Shown: piece by piece, positions 1-7,401 of the stretch
How the letters are laid out: every line of letters starts with the position of its first letter
Numbering within the stretch: position 1 is the first letter of the stretch
IMG/VR virus record: IMGVR_UViG_3300025789_001072
Span: 62,001-126,000 of that record
From: a virus
Direction: 5' to 3' (one strand)
DNA length: 64,000 nt
Notes under the pieces: model-generated
The model's input: the letters and a program-made list of their open reading frames with translations, nothing else
What the model was told of the DNA's origin: nothing
The model's database searches: none
Position numbers and translations under genes: made by a program

Positions 1-893
1 GGACGGCTAGAATGGAAATCAACCATTTCATAATGTAGTTGTTTGTCTTGCGCATTGGCAATAATCTTGGCAAGTTCAAGGTTATCAATTTCTTGCTTGC
101 CTACGATATTAAACTTTGGACACTTTGCTCCACCAAACTCTGGTGGCATTGTAAAGTCCTTGAGATCAAGAATAAACATCAAGGCTTCGGCAACATCCTT
201 AGCATGAATATAGTGACGTGAACCAGGTACTGTGCGAGTTTTGTCACTATGAACCGTGATTGTTTCGCCATCACGAGCCTTGCGAATACACATAGGAATA
301 AACTTCTCTGGATGCTGACGCTCACCAAATACGTTCATGGTATGCGTTACATAGACGGGCAGACCATAGGTATTTTCATATGCAACCGCAAGTTCTTCAC
401 CACCTGCTTTGGCAGCACTATACGGATTGCCACTGTTATAGCGATCATACTCACCGTAATTTACACCAACTGGTGCAGGACCAAATACTTCATCAGTTGA
501 GAAATACACAAAGCGTTCTAAATTATCACACTTACGAGCAAACTCAAGAATATTGCAAGTTCCAACCACATTATCCATAACGAATTCCATAGGATAATCG
601 ATACTACGGTCAACATGACTGCCAGCGGCCAAATGTAAAATAATGTCAACAGGACCAATGCGAGTTTTGGTAAGAGGATTGATTTCGGCTTTAAGATCAT
701 GGAAGATTACCTTTACACGTGATCGTGTTTGTGGGCTATGGTCTTGCATCATGTCGTTTAAGCGGTTAAGATTGCCACTAAAATCCAAGCGGTCAAGACT
801 GATGATATTCCAGTTGGTAGTTTTAAGGATATGATCGATAACATGGGTAGCAATAAAACCTGCACCACCAGTAACTAATACGTTCTTTGACAA
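1..893 (-). CDS. NAD-dependent dehydratase/epimerase, RmlB-like (3' end outside window)
   Basis: Extended short-chain dehydrogenase of nucleotide-sugar metabolism. I translated it from a TTG start at 893, with GGAG 6 nt upstream. The N-terminus has the Rossmann motif TGGAGFIATH. Further on come STDEVFG and YSAAKAGGE, which supply the catalytic Tyr and Lys. This order fits dTDP-glucose 4,6-dehydratase or a related GDP-/UDP-sugar enzyme; the exact substrate cannot be read. The C-terminus runs off the window. A near-consensus sigma70 promoter lies just upstream inside the end of the preceding gene. The product probably feeds the glycosyltransferases encoded elsewhere in the window. Confidence 0.85.
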   Translation of the reverse strand, partial: MSKNVLVTGGAGFIATHVIDHILKTTNWNIISLDRLDFSGNLNRLNDMMQDHSPQTRSRVKVIFHDLKAEINPLTKTRIGPVDIILHLAAGSHVDRSIDYPMEFVMDNVVGTCNILEFARKCDNLERFVYFSTDEVFGPAPVGVNYGEYDRYNSGNPYSAAKAGGEELAVAYENTYGLPVYVTHTMNVFGERQHPEKFIPMCIRKARDGETITVHSDKTRTVPGSRHYIHAKDVAEALMFILDLKDFTMPPEFGGAKCPKFNIVGKQEIDNLELAKIIANAQDKQLHYEMVDFHSSR

Positions 894-916
894 TTTATTC
901 TCCGATTATTGATATT

Positions 917-945
917 ATTATATATGGTTACGATACTTTCGTCAA
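917..945 (-). promoter_or_regulatory. sigma70-type promoter for the RmlB-like gene
   Basis: TTGACG at 940-945, 17-nt spacer, TATAAT at 917-922, reading leftward. The -35 box lies inside the last codons of the 928-1152 gene. Start codon TTG at 893 follows a short leader with a GGAG ribosome site. Confidence 0.75.
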
Positions 946-1152
946 TAAATTATTGATGATATCGTTACTAATCTTTTTAGAATGCCCATTTCTATCAACA
1001 AGCACCAACCCAATGCCTGTTGGACTTGCATCATCAGGATAAAACTCTACAGTAGCTTCACTGTCCTTACCACTATCACGCAGATAACGTTTTACCATCG
1101 TCATCATACGCATGTTAATAAACATGTTTTCACAATCAATGACATTATCCAT
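928..1152 (-). CDS. hypothetical protein, 74 aa
   Basis: Not recognised. A short acidic/basic protein with no signal peptide or membrane segment. The ATG is preceded by AGGTG at good spacing. It follows the 56-aa gene on the same strand and is probably cotranscribed with it. Its 3' end carries the -35 box of the next promoter. Confidence 0.6.
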   Translation of the reverse strand: MDNVIDCENMFINMRMMTMVKRYLRDSGKDSEATVEFYPDDASPTGIGLVLVDRNGHSKKISNDIINNLLTKVS

Positions 1153-1166
1153 GGTTCACCTATCTT

Positions 1167-1337
1167 TCAATTAGTAATGGCAGTAATGCCACAAGCCTTC
1201 ATAAACATACCATAATGGAACCGTGGGTTACTCTGGCGGCAAACCTCTGCAATAGACTGTGCAATCTTTATGCGATTTTCAAGGCTGTCAATACAGGATA
1301 TAGCGGCGGCTAGAACTTCGAAATGTTTTTTACTCAT
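1167..1337 (-). CDS. small hypothetical protein, 56 aa
   Basis: Short open frame beginning MSKKHFEVLAAAISC and ending CGITAITN, with AAAGGG a few nt before the ATG. A sigma70-type promoter (1387-1414) and an upstream terminator make it the first gene of a new transcription unit. Such short Phe/His/Cys-containing proteins are common early genes in T4-type phages. Function unknown. Confidence 0.6.
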   Translation of the reverse strand: MSKKHFEVLAAAISCIDSLENRIKIAQSIAEVCRQSNPRFHYGMFMKACGITAITN

Positions 1338-1386
1338 AGGATACCCTTTCTGTTGTTTGAACCAAGTAATATTGATTCGTATTATT

Positions 1387-1414
1387 AATATACCATATGA
1401 TTAAAATTTGTCAA
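1387..1414 (-). promoter_or_regulatory. sigma70-type promoter for the 56-aa gene
   Basis: TTGACA at 1409-1414, 16-nt spacer, TATATT at 1387-1392, about 50 nt ahead of the ATG at 1337. It sits directly after the terminator at 1418-1446. Confidence 0.7.
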
Positions 1415-1417
1415 TAA

Positions 1418-1446
1418 AAAAAAGACCGCTGCGAAGCGGTCTTTTT
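1418..1446 (-). terminator. Rho-independent terminator
   Basis: Strong hairpin AAAGACCGCT/AGCGGTCTTT with a GCGA loop. On the minus strand it is followed by a run of eight T. It ends the 1494-1907 unit. Because the arms are A/T-flanked it could also act on the plus strand. Confidence 0.85.
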
Positions 1447-1493
1447 AACGGACATCTTTAGTTTTGGCTCGTGCCGACGCCGCAGGTTCTTAA

Positions 1494-1907
1494 TTACTTT
1501 GCCTTCTTTGCCTTTGGAGCAGCCGCCTTCTTAGCACGGGGCTTCTTAACTGGTGCTGCTTCTGCCGCTACTTCTGGTATTACGACTGCACTTGGTGAAT
1601 CAACAGTTACAACAACTGGTGCTACTTCAACACGATTTGGGTTTTGATCACTCATTGCCCATTCAGCGTCACTTATGTTTTCTGGCTTAGTTGTTGCCTT
1701 TGGTGTTTCGGTGGCAGTTTCAGCAACATGTAATACTTCGTCCATCTTTGCCGCTACTGCCTGCTCTGCTTCTGCCAAATTTGCCTTGGCTTCTGCTTCT
1801 AACTTATCCAGAGGATCAACCTCTGGTGTCTTGTCTTTATGATTTAGCAACTTGTAAATCACTGCAATAAGAACAGCAAGACCAAGCAATAAAATAATAG
1901 TGTTCAT
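1494..1907 (-). CDS. membrane-anchored Ala/Lys-rich protein, 137 aa
   Basis: Residues 1-20 form one hydrophobic segment (TIILLLGLAVLIAVIYKLL). The middle is Glu/Ala-rich and likely coiled coil. The C-terminal 25 residues are Lys/Ala/Pro-rich, similar to histone-H1-like tails, and could bind nucleic acid or the envelope. Own sigma70 promoter at 1940-1968, strong AAAGGAG ribosome site and a strong terminator suggest high, separate expression. Family not recognised. Confidence 0.7.
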   Translation of the reverse strand: MNTIILLLGLAVLIAVIYKLLNHKDKTPEVDPLDKLEAEAKANLAEAEQAVAAKMDEVLHVAETATETPKATTKPENISDAEWAMSDQNPNRVEVAPVVVTVDSPSAVVIPEVAAEAAPVKKPRAKKAAAPKAKKAK

Positions 1908-1939
1908 CGATATATCTCCTTTTTAGATATTTACTATCT

Positions 1940-1968
1940 ATAATATGACATTTAAATTAAAATGTCAA
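1940..1968 (-). promoter_or_regulatory. sigma70-type promoter for the membrane-anchored protein
   Basis: TTGACA at 1963-1968, 17-nt spacer, TATTAT at 1940-1945. The -35 box begins one base after the stop codon of the phasin-like gene. Confidence 0.75.
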
Positions 1969-1969
1969 A

Positions 1970-2350
1970 TTATTTGTACGATGGGGAATAAAATTTAAAT
2001 GCCTCTTTCCAAAAAGTGCTGTAAAGATCATTTGAAACCTGTTCTTGCATCTTCTTGAAATGCTTGCCAGCACTAACTTCTTCAACTGACTTTGCCATTT
2101 CACTGGAAATTACGCCCATTGCGCTTGCTGCTGCCTTAACAGCATCCTTTGTATAAGCAGATTGTGCATCAACAAATGCGTTCATGCTCTTTGCAATAGT
2201 TTCGTTCTGCACAAAAGTCTTTACCATAGTCTTTTTTGCGTTCTGTACGGTATCAATAAATTCATCGGTATCAAACATTTCATTCTCCTTTGTTGTGGCG
2301 GTTGCGCCATGGTTTATAAAATCTAATTCATCCACTGTATATGGTTGCAT
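1970..2350 (-). CDS. phasin-like protein
   Basis: The core (AFVDAQSAYTKDAVKAA...) resembles the amphipathic helices of phasins, proteins that coat polyhydroxyalkanoate granules. No signal peptide. Two starts are possible: ATG at 2350 with AAAGGA upstream, and ATG at 2278 (MFDTDEF) with a perfect AAGGAG. The second gives 102 aa and matches the conserved part better. A late-type octamer at 2413-2420 and a hairpin precede the gene. Family assignment is by eye; it could be an unrelated helical protein. Confidence 0.55.
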   Translation of the reverse strand: MQPYTVDELDFINHGATATTKENEMFDTDEFIDTVQNAKKTMVKTFVQNETIAKSMNAFVDAQSAYTKDAVKAAASAMGVISSEMAKSVEEVSAGKHFKKMQEQVSNDLYSTFWKEAFKFYSPSYK

Positions 2351-2371
2351 AGAACTGTTCCTTTATTATCT

Positions 2372-2404
2372 TTGCAGTGTAGCACAAAAAATGCTGCACT
2401 GCAA
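2372..2404 (-). terminator. hairpin between metK and the phasin-like gene
   Basis: TTGCAGTG+AGCA pairs with TGCT+CACTGCAA around an A-rich loop, about 12 bp with one bulge on each side. It follows metK and lies in the leader of the next gene, so it may terminate or attenuate metK transcripts or protect the 5' end of late transcripts. Confidence 0.6.
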
Positions 2405-2412
2405 CATAAATT

Positions 2413-2420
2413 TATTTATG
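2413..2420 (-). promoter_or_regulatory. T4-late-like promoter octamer CATAAATA
   Basis: CATAAATA on the minus strand, about 60 nt before the phasin-like start, with no -35 box at the right spacing. The same octamer precedes several virion genes in this window. Confidence 0.5.
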
Positions 2421-2425
2421 CTTGA

Positions 2426-3517
2426 TTAAAATAAATCAACGGTTTCCCAAGGCAAACCATCTTTGCCAAAGTGTCCATAATTAGTCGTAGAACTATAGAT
2501 AGGACGGAACAAGTCAAACTTGTTGATGATACCAAGTGGCGTTAAATCAACATTCTCACGAATCCACTTAGTTAGTCCACGACTATCGCCATTGCTTTCA
2601 ACATAGAAACTCATTGGCTGTTCAAGCCCAATAGCATAAGATACCTGAACCGTTGCCCAATCTGCACGACCACTTGCTACAATATTCTTTGCAAGATAAC
2701 GCATCATATAAGCAGCAGACCTATCAACCTTTGTAGGGTCTTTGCCACTAAATGCACCACCACCGTGGGGAGCAGAACCACCGTAAGTATCGACAATAAT
2801 CTTACGACCAGTTAGCCCAGTATCACCATCAGGTCCACCAATAACAAATCGTCCAGTAGGATTAATATGAAATGTTGTACGAGTATCAACTAAACGATCA
2901 GGAAGAACGCTGCGAATAAGTTGTTCTACTCGTGTACGTACCGTATACATATCAGTATCTTCACTGTGCTGCGTAGAGCAAACTACCTTGTCAATACGAA
3001 ATGGATTACTATCATCATTGTATTCAACAGTAATTTGACTCTTGGCATCTGGACCAAGCCAATTACGTCCACTCTTACGATGTTCAGTAAGTGCCTTTAC
3101 AACTTCATGGCTATAATGAATAGCACTTGGCATATAGTTTGGGGTCTCATTGGTAGCGTAACCAAACATCAAGCCCTGATCGCCAGCACCAAACGTATCA
3201 GTGCCAAGTGCAATGTCAGCACTTTGTCCATGCATTAGATTAAGAACCTTTACAGTTCTCCAATCAAATCCACTTTGCTCATATCCAATATCACGAATAG
3301 TATTGATAACGGTTGCTTCAACCAATTGACGATCAAGTTCACCTTTATATTCACCTGCAATAACTACCTGATTGGTAGTGACAAGTGTCTCACACGCACA
3401 ACGATAAGACTTATCCTGCGGTGCCATCATTAAATCTAGAACTGCATCACTGATAGCATCAGCAACTTTATCTGGATGTCCTTCACTTACGCTTTCACTA
3501 GTAAACAGATAACTCAT
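2426..3517 (-). CDS. metK: S-adenosylmethionine synthetase
   Basis: Makes SAM from methionine and ATP in the cytoplasm. Visible signatures: GHPDK at residues 13-17, GAGDQG in the middle and GGGAFSGKD in the C-terminal half. At 363 aa it is slightly shorter than the usual ~385-aa bacterial enzyme, with the loss towards the C-terminus. The ATG follows AAAGGAAAATAA and sits directly after the uvsE stop, so it is cotranscribed from the uvsE promoter. SAM supply fits the three radical SAM enzymes and several methyltransferases in the window. Confidence 0.95.
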   Translation of the reverse strand: MSYLFTSESVSEGHPDKVADAISDAVLDLMMAPQDKSYRCACETLVTTNQVVIAGEYKGELDRQLVEATVINTIRDIGYEQSGFDWRTVKVLNLMHGQSADIALGTDTFGAGDQGLMFGYATNETPNYMPSAIHYSHEVVKALTEHRKSGRNWLGPDAKSQITVEYNDDSNPFRIDKVVCSTQHSEDTDMYTVRTRVEQLIRSVLPDRLVDTRTTFHINPTGRFVIGGPDGDTGLTGRKIIVDTYGGSAPHGGGAFSGKDPTKVDRSAAYMMRYLAKNIVASGRADWATVQVSYAIGLEQPMSFYVESNGDSRGLTKWIRENVDLTPLGIINKFDLFRPIYSSTTNYGHFGKDGLPWETVDLF

Positions 3518-4543
3518 TTATTTTCCTTTGGTTAATTCTTTGTGCAATTTAAAACTAGCAAGGTTCTTAGCCTTTGCTTCTACTTGTATATCAAAATCGT
3601 TCCATAGTTCGCCAATATAGTTATTGACTGCGCTGTTCCACATAAAGTCACTGTGTGCTCGCAGTGTGCCTTTCTTGTGACCACTTTCCATTAGTGTGGA
3701 TAGATCAGGTCTGCCAACACCAGTGATACCCATAGATTCACGACTAAGAGAGTAATGAAGAGAAGGGCGGACACCCCTCCAACTCTCCTTGACCATTTTA
3801 ATACGGTCGTCAGTTGGAGATAGGTATTCTCCCGAATGAATCCAGTGATGATGAGTATCAAAAACGATAGGCAAGATATCACCCAGAGTGAGACAAGCAT
3901 CAAGTCCATATGTATATTCCTCGTTTTCTATTGTGATGAGATTTCTAGCTTCGGGCGAGAGGCGGTTGTATACGGCTCGTATAGCCAACGGACCACCTTT
4001 GCCGCTAATATGCACATTGATCTTAAAACCGTGATCGTGCCAACTAGAACCAAAACCCATCCAACGAGCCAAGTCAGCATGATATTCAAATTCAGCAATT
4101 GAATTTTGAACAACACTTTCTCTGTCACTAGCAAGGACGCAAAATTGGCCAGGATGAAAACTGACCCTAACATCGAGACGTTTAGCAGCCTCTCCAACTT
4201 TGGCCAGTCGCTTTGCAATGGTTTCACGAAGGTGTTTATCAGTCCAGAAATGGCTCCAAGTTGACTCAGTGTAAACAGGAAGTATGTCGCTACTAAGGCG
4301 TACCATTCGTAATTCTGGTGCAAGTGTTCCCACACGCTCCACCAATCGTAATGTGGCATCTGTATTGTGCTCCATGATATCCCACAATCGTTGCTCGGCA
4401 ACTGCCTTAGTCTGGCGGTTTAACCAAGCCACTGTCGTGGTTTTGTTGTTATAGCGGAGTGCATCATCCTTGGGCTTAAAGCCACCAAGTTGATCCACGG
4501 TGTCAATCCATTTGCAGCAAAAGCCGATACGTTTTTGTGTCAT
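3518..4543 (-). CDS. uvsE: UV damage endonuclease UvsE/UvdE-like
   Basis: A TIM-barrel endonuclease that nicks 5' of UV photoproducts. Family features seen: N-terminal RIGFCCKW, SFHPGQF, ENEEYTYG and FDTHHHW, which hold the metal-binding His/Glu/Asp residues. I chose ATG 4543 (MTQKRIGF) over a TTG 18 nt further upstream, because a sigma70 promoter places the predicted +1 at this ATG, giving a leaderless message. metK follows with no gap. The length of about 340 aa is near the family norm. Confidence 0.9.
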   Translation of the reverse strand: MTQKRIGFCCKWIDTVDQLGGFKPKDDALRYNNKTTTVAWLNRQTKAVAEQRLWDIMEHNTDATLRLVERVGTLAPELRMVRLSSDILPVYTESTWSHFWTDKHLRETIAKRLAKVGEAAKRLDVRVSFHPGQFCVLASDRESVVQNSIAEFEYHADLARWMGFGSSWHDHGFKINVHISGKGGPLAIRAVYNRLSPEARNLITIENEEYTYGLDACLTLGDILPIVFDTHHHWIHSGEYLSPTDDRIKMVKESWRGVRPSLHYSLSRESMGITGVGRPDLSTLMESGHKKGTLRAHSDFMWNSAVNNYIGELWNDFDIQVEAKAKNLASFKLHKELTKGK

Positions 4544-4549
4544 AATAAG

Positions 4550-4577
4550 AATATAACACAATTAAGCGCAATGTCAA
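4550..4577 (-). promoter_or_regulatory. sigma70-type leaderless promoter of uvsE
   Basis: TTGACA at 4572-4577, 16-nt spacer, TATATT at 4550-4555, then 6 nt to ATG 4543. No Shine-Dalgarno is possible. The TGA stop of the upstream SGNH gene is embedded in TTGACA. Confidence 0.8.
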
Positions 4578-5167
4578 GCAAATAGTTCAGGATAAAGTAG
4601 GGAAATATGAAATTCTTGGTCAGTTGTAATATACGTTTTAATATGTGGAATTAAACTTTGGGCTAAAACTTGGTGTCCATTTGCACTAAAATGGTTTAAT
4701 CTTGGGTCTTCAAAAGTAGTCCAATGCTTGTTATATTCTCGATTATAATCTGCTCTACTGCAATTTATTAATCCACCATTACACAGAATCCATAGTCCAT
4801 ACGTTTTATCTATAAAATCATGTTCAAAGCATGGAATGTTTATAAGTTTAATATTACGCTGTTTGCATATTTCTTGCATATCTCGTAGAATAGAACTAAA
4901 AATATACTTGCTAAAATTTTCATCATCGAGCAACCATTCTCTGCTACCATCTTTATTGTAAAATCTAGTATGCTCAGTATGACAACAAATAATAACATCT
5001 GGATTGTTTTTTATAACTTCTAAAAATTCAAGATATAATTTATATTGTGCCTGACCACGAAATCCAGATTGATGAATTACGGTGAGATTAAGTTCGCTAC
5101 AAAGTCGTTCAATCCAAGTATCTTTGTAATTGTGAGTAAAACTATCACCAATAATAGCAACCCGCAT
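4574..5167 (-). CDS. SGNH/GDSL hydrolase-like protein
   Basis: A small alpha/beta protein of the SGNH esterase type. Block I is IIGDSF near residue 5-10 with the nucleophile Ser. The C-terminal block is RLNHFSANGH, carrying the His; the usual Asp of DxxH appears replaced by Asn. Possible role: O-acetyl or other ester transfer/removal on a glycan. Its start overlaps the 5171-5824 paralogue region (TAATG-like junction), and the two flank the carbamoyltransferase operon. Activity is inferred. Confidence 0.65.
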   Translation of the reverse strand: MRVAIIGDSFTHNYKDTWIERLCSELNLTVIHQSGFRGQAQYKLYLEFLEVIKNNPDVIICCHTEHTRFYNKDGSREWLLDDENFSKYIFSSILRDMQEICKQRNIKLINIPCFEHDFIDKTYGLWILCNGGLINCSRADYNREYNKHWTTFEDPRLNHFSANGHQVLAQSLIPHIKTYITTDQEFHISLLYPELFA

Positions 5168-5170
5168 TAT

Positions 5171-5824
5171 TTAATTAAACCCTTCTGTTAAAATTGAAAC
5201 GCTATCAAATTCTTTATCACCATTTATAAAATTGTTAATGCATGGAATAATATCTGCTGCTATTATATCATGCTCAGTTGCATCAAAATGATTCAATCTT
5301 AAAATACTTGAATCATATTCTTTATCTTCTCTAGTATGAGAAGTCAGTGTCACTAACCCACCGTCAACAGTTAGCCAAAGTCCATATTTTTTGTCTAAAA
5401 AATCATGTTGAAAACAAGGAACATTGATTAGTTTTATTTTTTTATCCTTGCAAATATTTTGAATGTCAGTTAATAAAAATTTATAAATTTCTTTTGCAAA
5501 TTCTTCATCGTATAAATGATCATAATATTTTTGTACTGCATCATGAAAATCTTTTAATAAAATTTCAGGACCAGTATTAAGTTGAGGTCTAACACTGTAT
5601 TTTGGATGATATAATCTTGATGGTTCGGTATGGCATATTAGTATTATGTCAGGAAGAGTTTTTAAATTTAAAATATCTTTAAATTTTTTATATATTTTAT
5701 ATTCACTCATGCCAGGAAATCCTACATGAATGCTTAATTCTAAATTACATCCATTAACGATTTTCTCAAACCAGGTATTTGTGTAATGAAGTGCAAAACT
5801 ATCGCCAATGATTGCTATCTTCAT
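5171..5824 (-). CDS. SGNH/GDSL hydrolase-like protein
   Basis: Close paralogue of the next gene downstream: same IIGDSF start, CHTEPSRLYH in the middle, FQHDFLDKKYGLW and RLNHFDATEH at the C-terminus. Ser and His of an SGNH site are present; the acidic residue is uncertain. The start overlaps the carbamoyltransferase stop, so the two are translationally coupled. The carbamoyltransferase/SGNH pairing suggests decoration of one substrate. Tandem duplication is likely. Confidence 0.65.
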   Translation of the reverse strand: MKIAIIGDSFALHYTNTWFEKIVNGCNLELSIHVGFPGMSEYKIYKKFKDILNLKTLPDIILICHTEPSRLYHPKYSVRPQLNTGPEILLKDFHDAVQKYYDHLYDEEFAKEIYKFLLTDIQNICKDKKIKLINVPCFQHDFLDKKYGLWLTVDGGLVTLTSHTREDKEYDSSILRLNHFDATEHDIIAADIIPCINNFINGDKEFDSVSILTEGFN

Positions 5825-7287
5825 TAGAATACCACGACATTATGTAACTGAGCAAACCGTTCGGCATCCGCCCATGTGTTTACCAGCGGCTCGCCTTTAA
5901 TGTTAAGACTAGTGTTAAGCAACATTGGACAACGAGTTCTAGCATACCATGCTTCTAAAATTTTGTATGCAATACTTGGTGTAGGTTGATCTATGGTTTG
6001 AACACGAGAGGTGCCATCTACGTGACATATTGCTGGAAAATCACCGGGTGAAAGACAAGCATCTGCCCATTGCATATAATCATGGTTTACTCGCATCCTA
6101 CTATGAAAATATTCACTGAACCAAGGTTTCAATATGATAGGAGCAAATGGACGAAATGGCTCACGCTTTTTGATTTGGTTCACACGGTCTTTTACATCGT
6201 CACCACGAGGATCAGCAAGCAGCGAACGATTGCCTAACGCACGAGGACCAAACTCTGCACGACCATTGGCAATACCTACAACTTGACCTGCTTCTAGCGC
6301 ATCAACGACTGCACGAACATCAACCCTACGGTCAATATTATAACCAAGAAACGCATGATTTAAATGAACATGTTTCTTAGTATGATAGGTAATCGCACCC
6401 AAACTTAACCCACTATCGCCAGGATTTGGTGGCACCCATATATTACTAAATCCAGTAAATGTTTTCAATCGGCTATTTGCCACACAATTTAGTGCGCAAC
6501 CACCCACCAATACAAGATTATCGCTGCCAATTATATCACGAGCATAACGGCAAATTGCCATTAAGTATTGTTCATATAAGGCTTGTGCAGAGGCTGCAAT
6601 ATCTTCTGGCTTCCAACCTTCATCTTTGGGCTTAGTCCACCAACGCATACCACGATGTAGGTTATGCTTAAACTCTATGTGAGGCGGATTCCATACACCA
6701 AAGAACTCATTGAGCATGGCTTTAAGGTGCTTTGGTTCGCCGTATGCTGCCATGCCCATGACAATATATTCTTCTTCATTGGGCTTAAACCCAAGATATT
6801 CTGTGATGGCACTATAGAATAGCCCAATACTTTGTGGATAAACATTGCTCCAAACTTTAGTAAGTTTGTCTCCACGACCACGCCACACAGAAGTACACTC
6901 CCATTCGCCAATAGCATCAATTACCACAATAGCAGCATCGGAATATTCACTAGTATAGTATCCCATAGCAGCATGAGCGCCATGATGAGGTGTGGTTACA
7001 ATTGGTATTTTACCCAAACCATATTTTTTAAGATAGTCGGACAAGTTATAATGTAGTGGACGCTGCCCACTGACAAGATTACGAACCGTTCGTTTCCACG
7101 GTTGTTCGTACCATACTATTTTATCAGGTATGCCATATTGTAGCGCATCGTCAATCAATGCTTCATTTAGATGTGGATCATTCTTTACTCTGCTATACCG
7201 TTCAGCGTGACCAGCAAACAGAATGTTAGACCCGTCAACAACAGCAATACTTGCGTCGTGATTGTTAGCATTGATACCTAATAACAT
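5824..7287 (-). CDS. carbamoyltransferase, NodU/CmcH family
   Basis: Transfers a carbamoyl group from carbamoyl phosphate via carbamoyl-adenylate to a hydroxyl of a sugar or other small molecule. Seen: N-terminal NNHDASIAVV, metal-site TTPHHGAHA, and the C-terminal YrdC-like signature GRAEFGPRALGNRSLL with NTSLNIKGEPLV. At 487 aa it is a little shorter than NodU (~560 aa). ATG follows TGAGGAAAA just after the 35-aa gene. The acceptor is unknown; phage glycan or hypermodified DNA are both possible. Confidence 0.9.
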   Translation of the reverse strand: MLLGINANNHDASIAVVDGSNILFAGHAERYSRVKNDPHLNEALIDDALQYGIPDKIVWYEQPWKRTVRNLVSGQRPLHYNLSDYLKKYGLGKIPIVTTPHHGAHAAMGYYTSEYSDAAIVVIDAIGEWECTSVWRGRGDKLTKVWSNVYPQSIGLFYSAITEYLGFKPNEEEYIVMGMAAYGEPKHLKAMLNEFFGVWNPPHIEFKHNLHRGMRWWTKPKDEGWKPEDIAASAQALYEQYLMAICRYARDIIGSDNLVLVGGCALNCVANSRLKTFTGFSNIWVPPNPGDSGLSLGAITYHTKKHVHLNHAFLGYNIDRRVDVRAVVDALEAGQVVGIANGRAEFGPRALGNRSLLADPRGDDVKDRVNQIKKREPFRPFAPIILKPWFSEYFHSRMRVNHDYMQWADACLSPGDFPAICHVDGTSRVQTIDQPTPSIAYKILEAWYARTRCPMLLNTSLNIKGEPLVNTWADAERFAQLHNVVVF

Positions 7288-7293
7288 TTTTCC

Positions 7294-7401
7294 TCAATAT
7301 ATAAATGGATCACGCTTGCGCAATTCTTTGAGCAAACGACGACGCTTATACTTGTATATCATATCATCAACGATATTATAAATCCATTTAAAAATACGCA
7401 T
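7294..7401 (-). CDS. small basic protein, 35 aa
   Basis: Starts MRIFKWIYNIVDDM and ends RKRDPFIY. The ATG overlaps the stop of the fibre-like gene (TAATG) and the stop is 6 nt before the carbamoyltransferase ATG, so it is a coupled gene inside the operon. The strongly basic helix and DPFIY end resemble a short conserved ORF I associate with T4-type cyanophages. Function unknown. Confidence 0.6.
   Translation of the reverse strand: MRIFKWIYNIVDDMIYKYKRRRLLKELRKRDPFIY

Noticed and set aside
3928-4401. 157-aa minus-strand frame with hydrophobic segments
   Set aside because: It lies entirely inside uvsE in another frame; uvsE has clear catalytic motifs, so this is a shadow.
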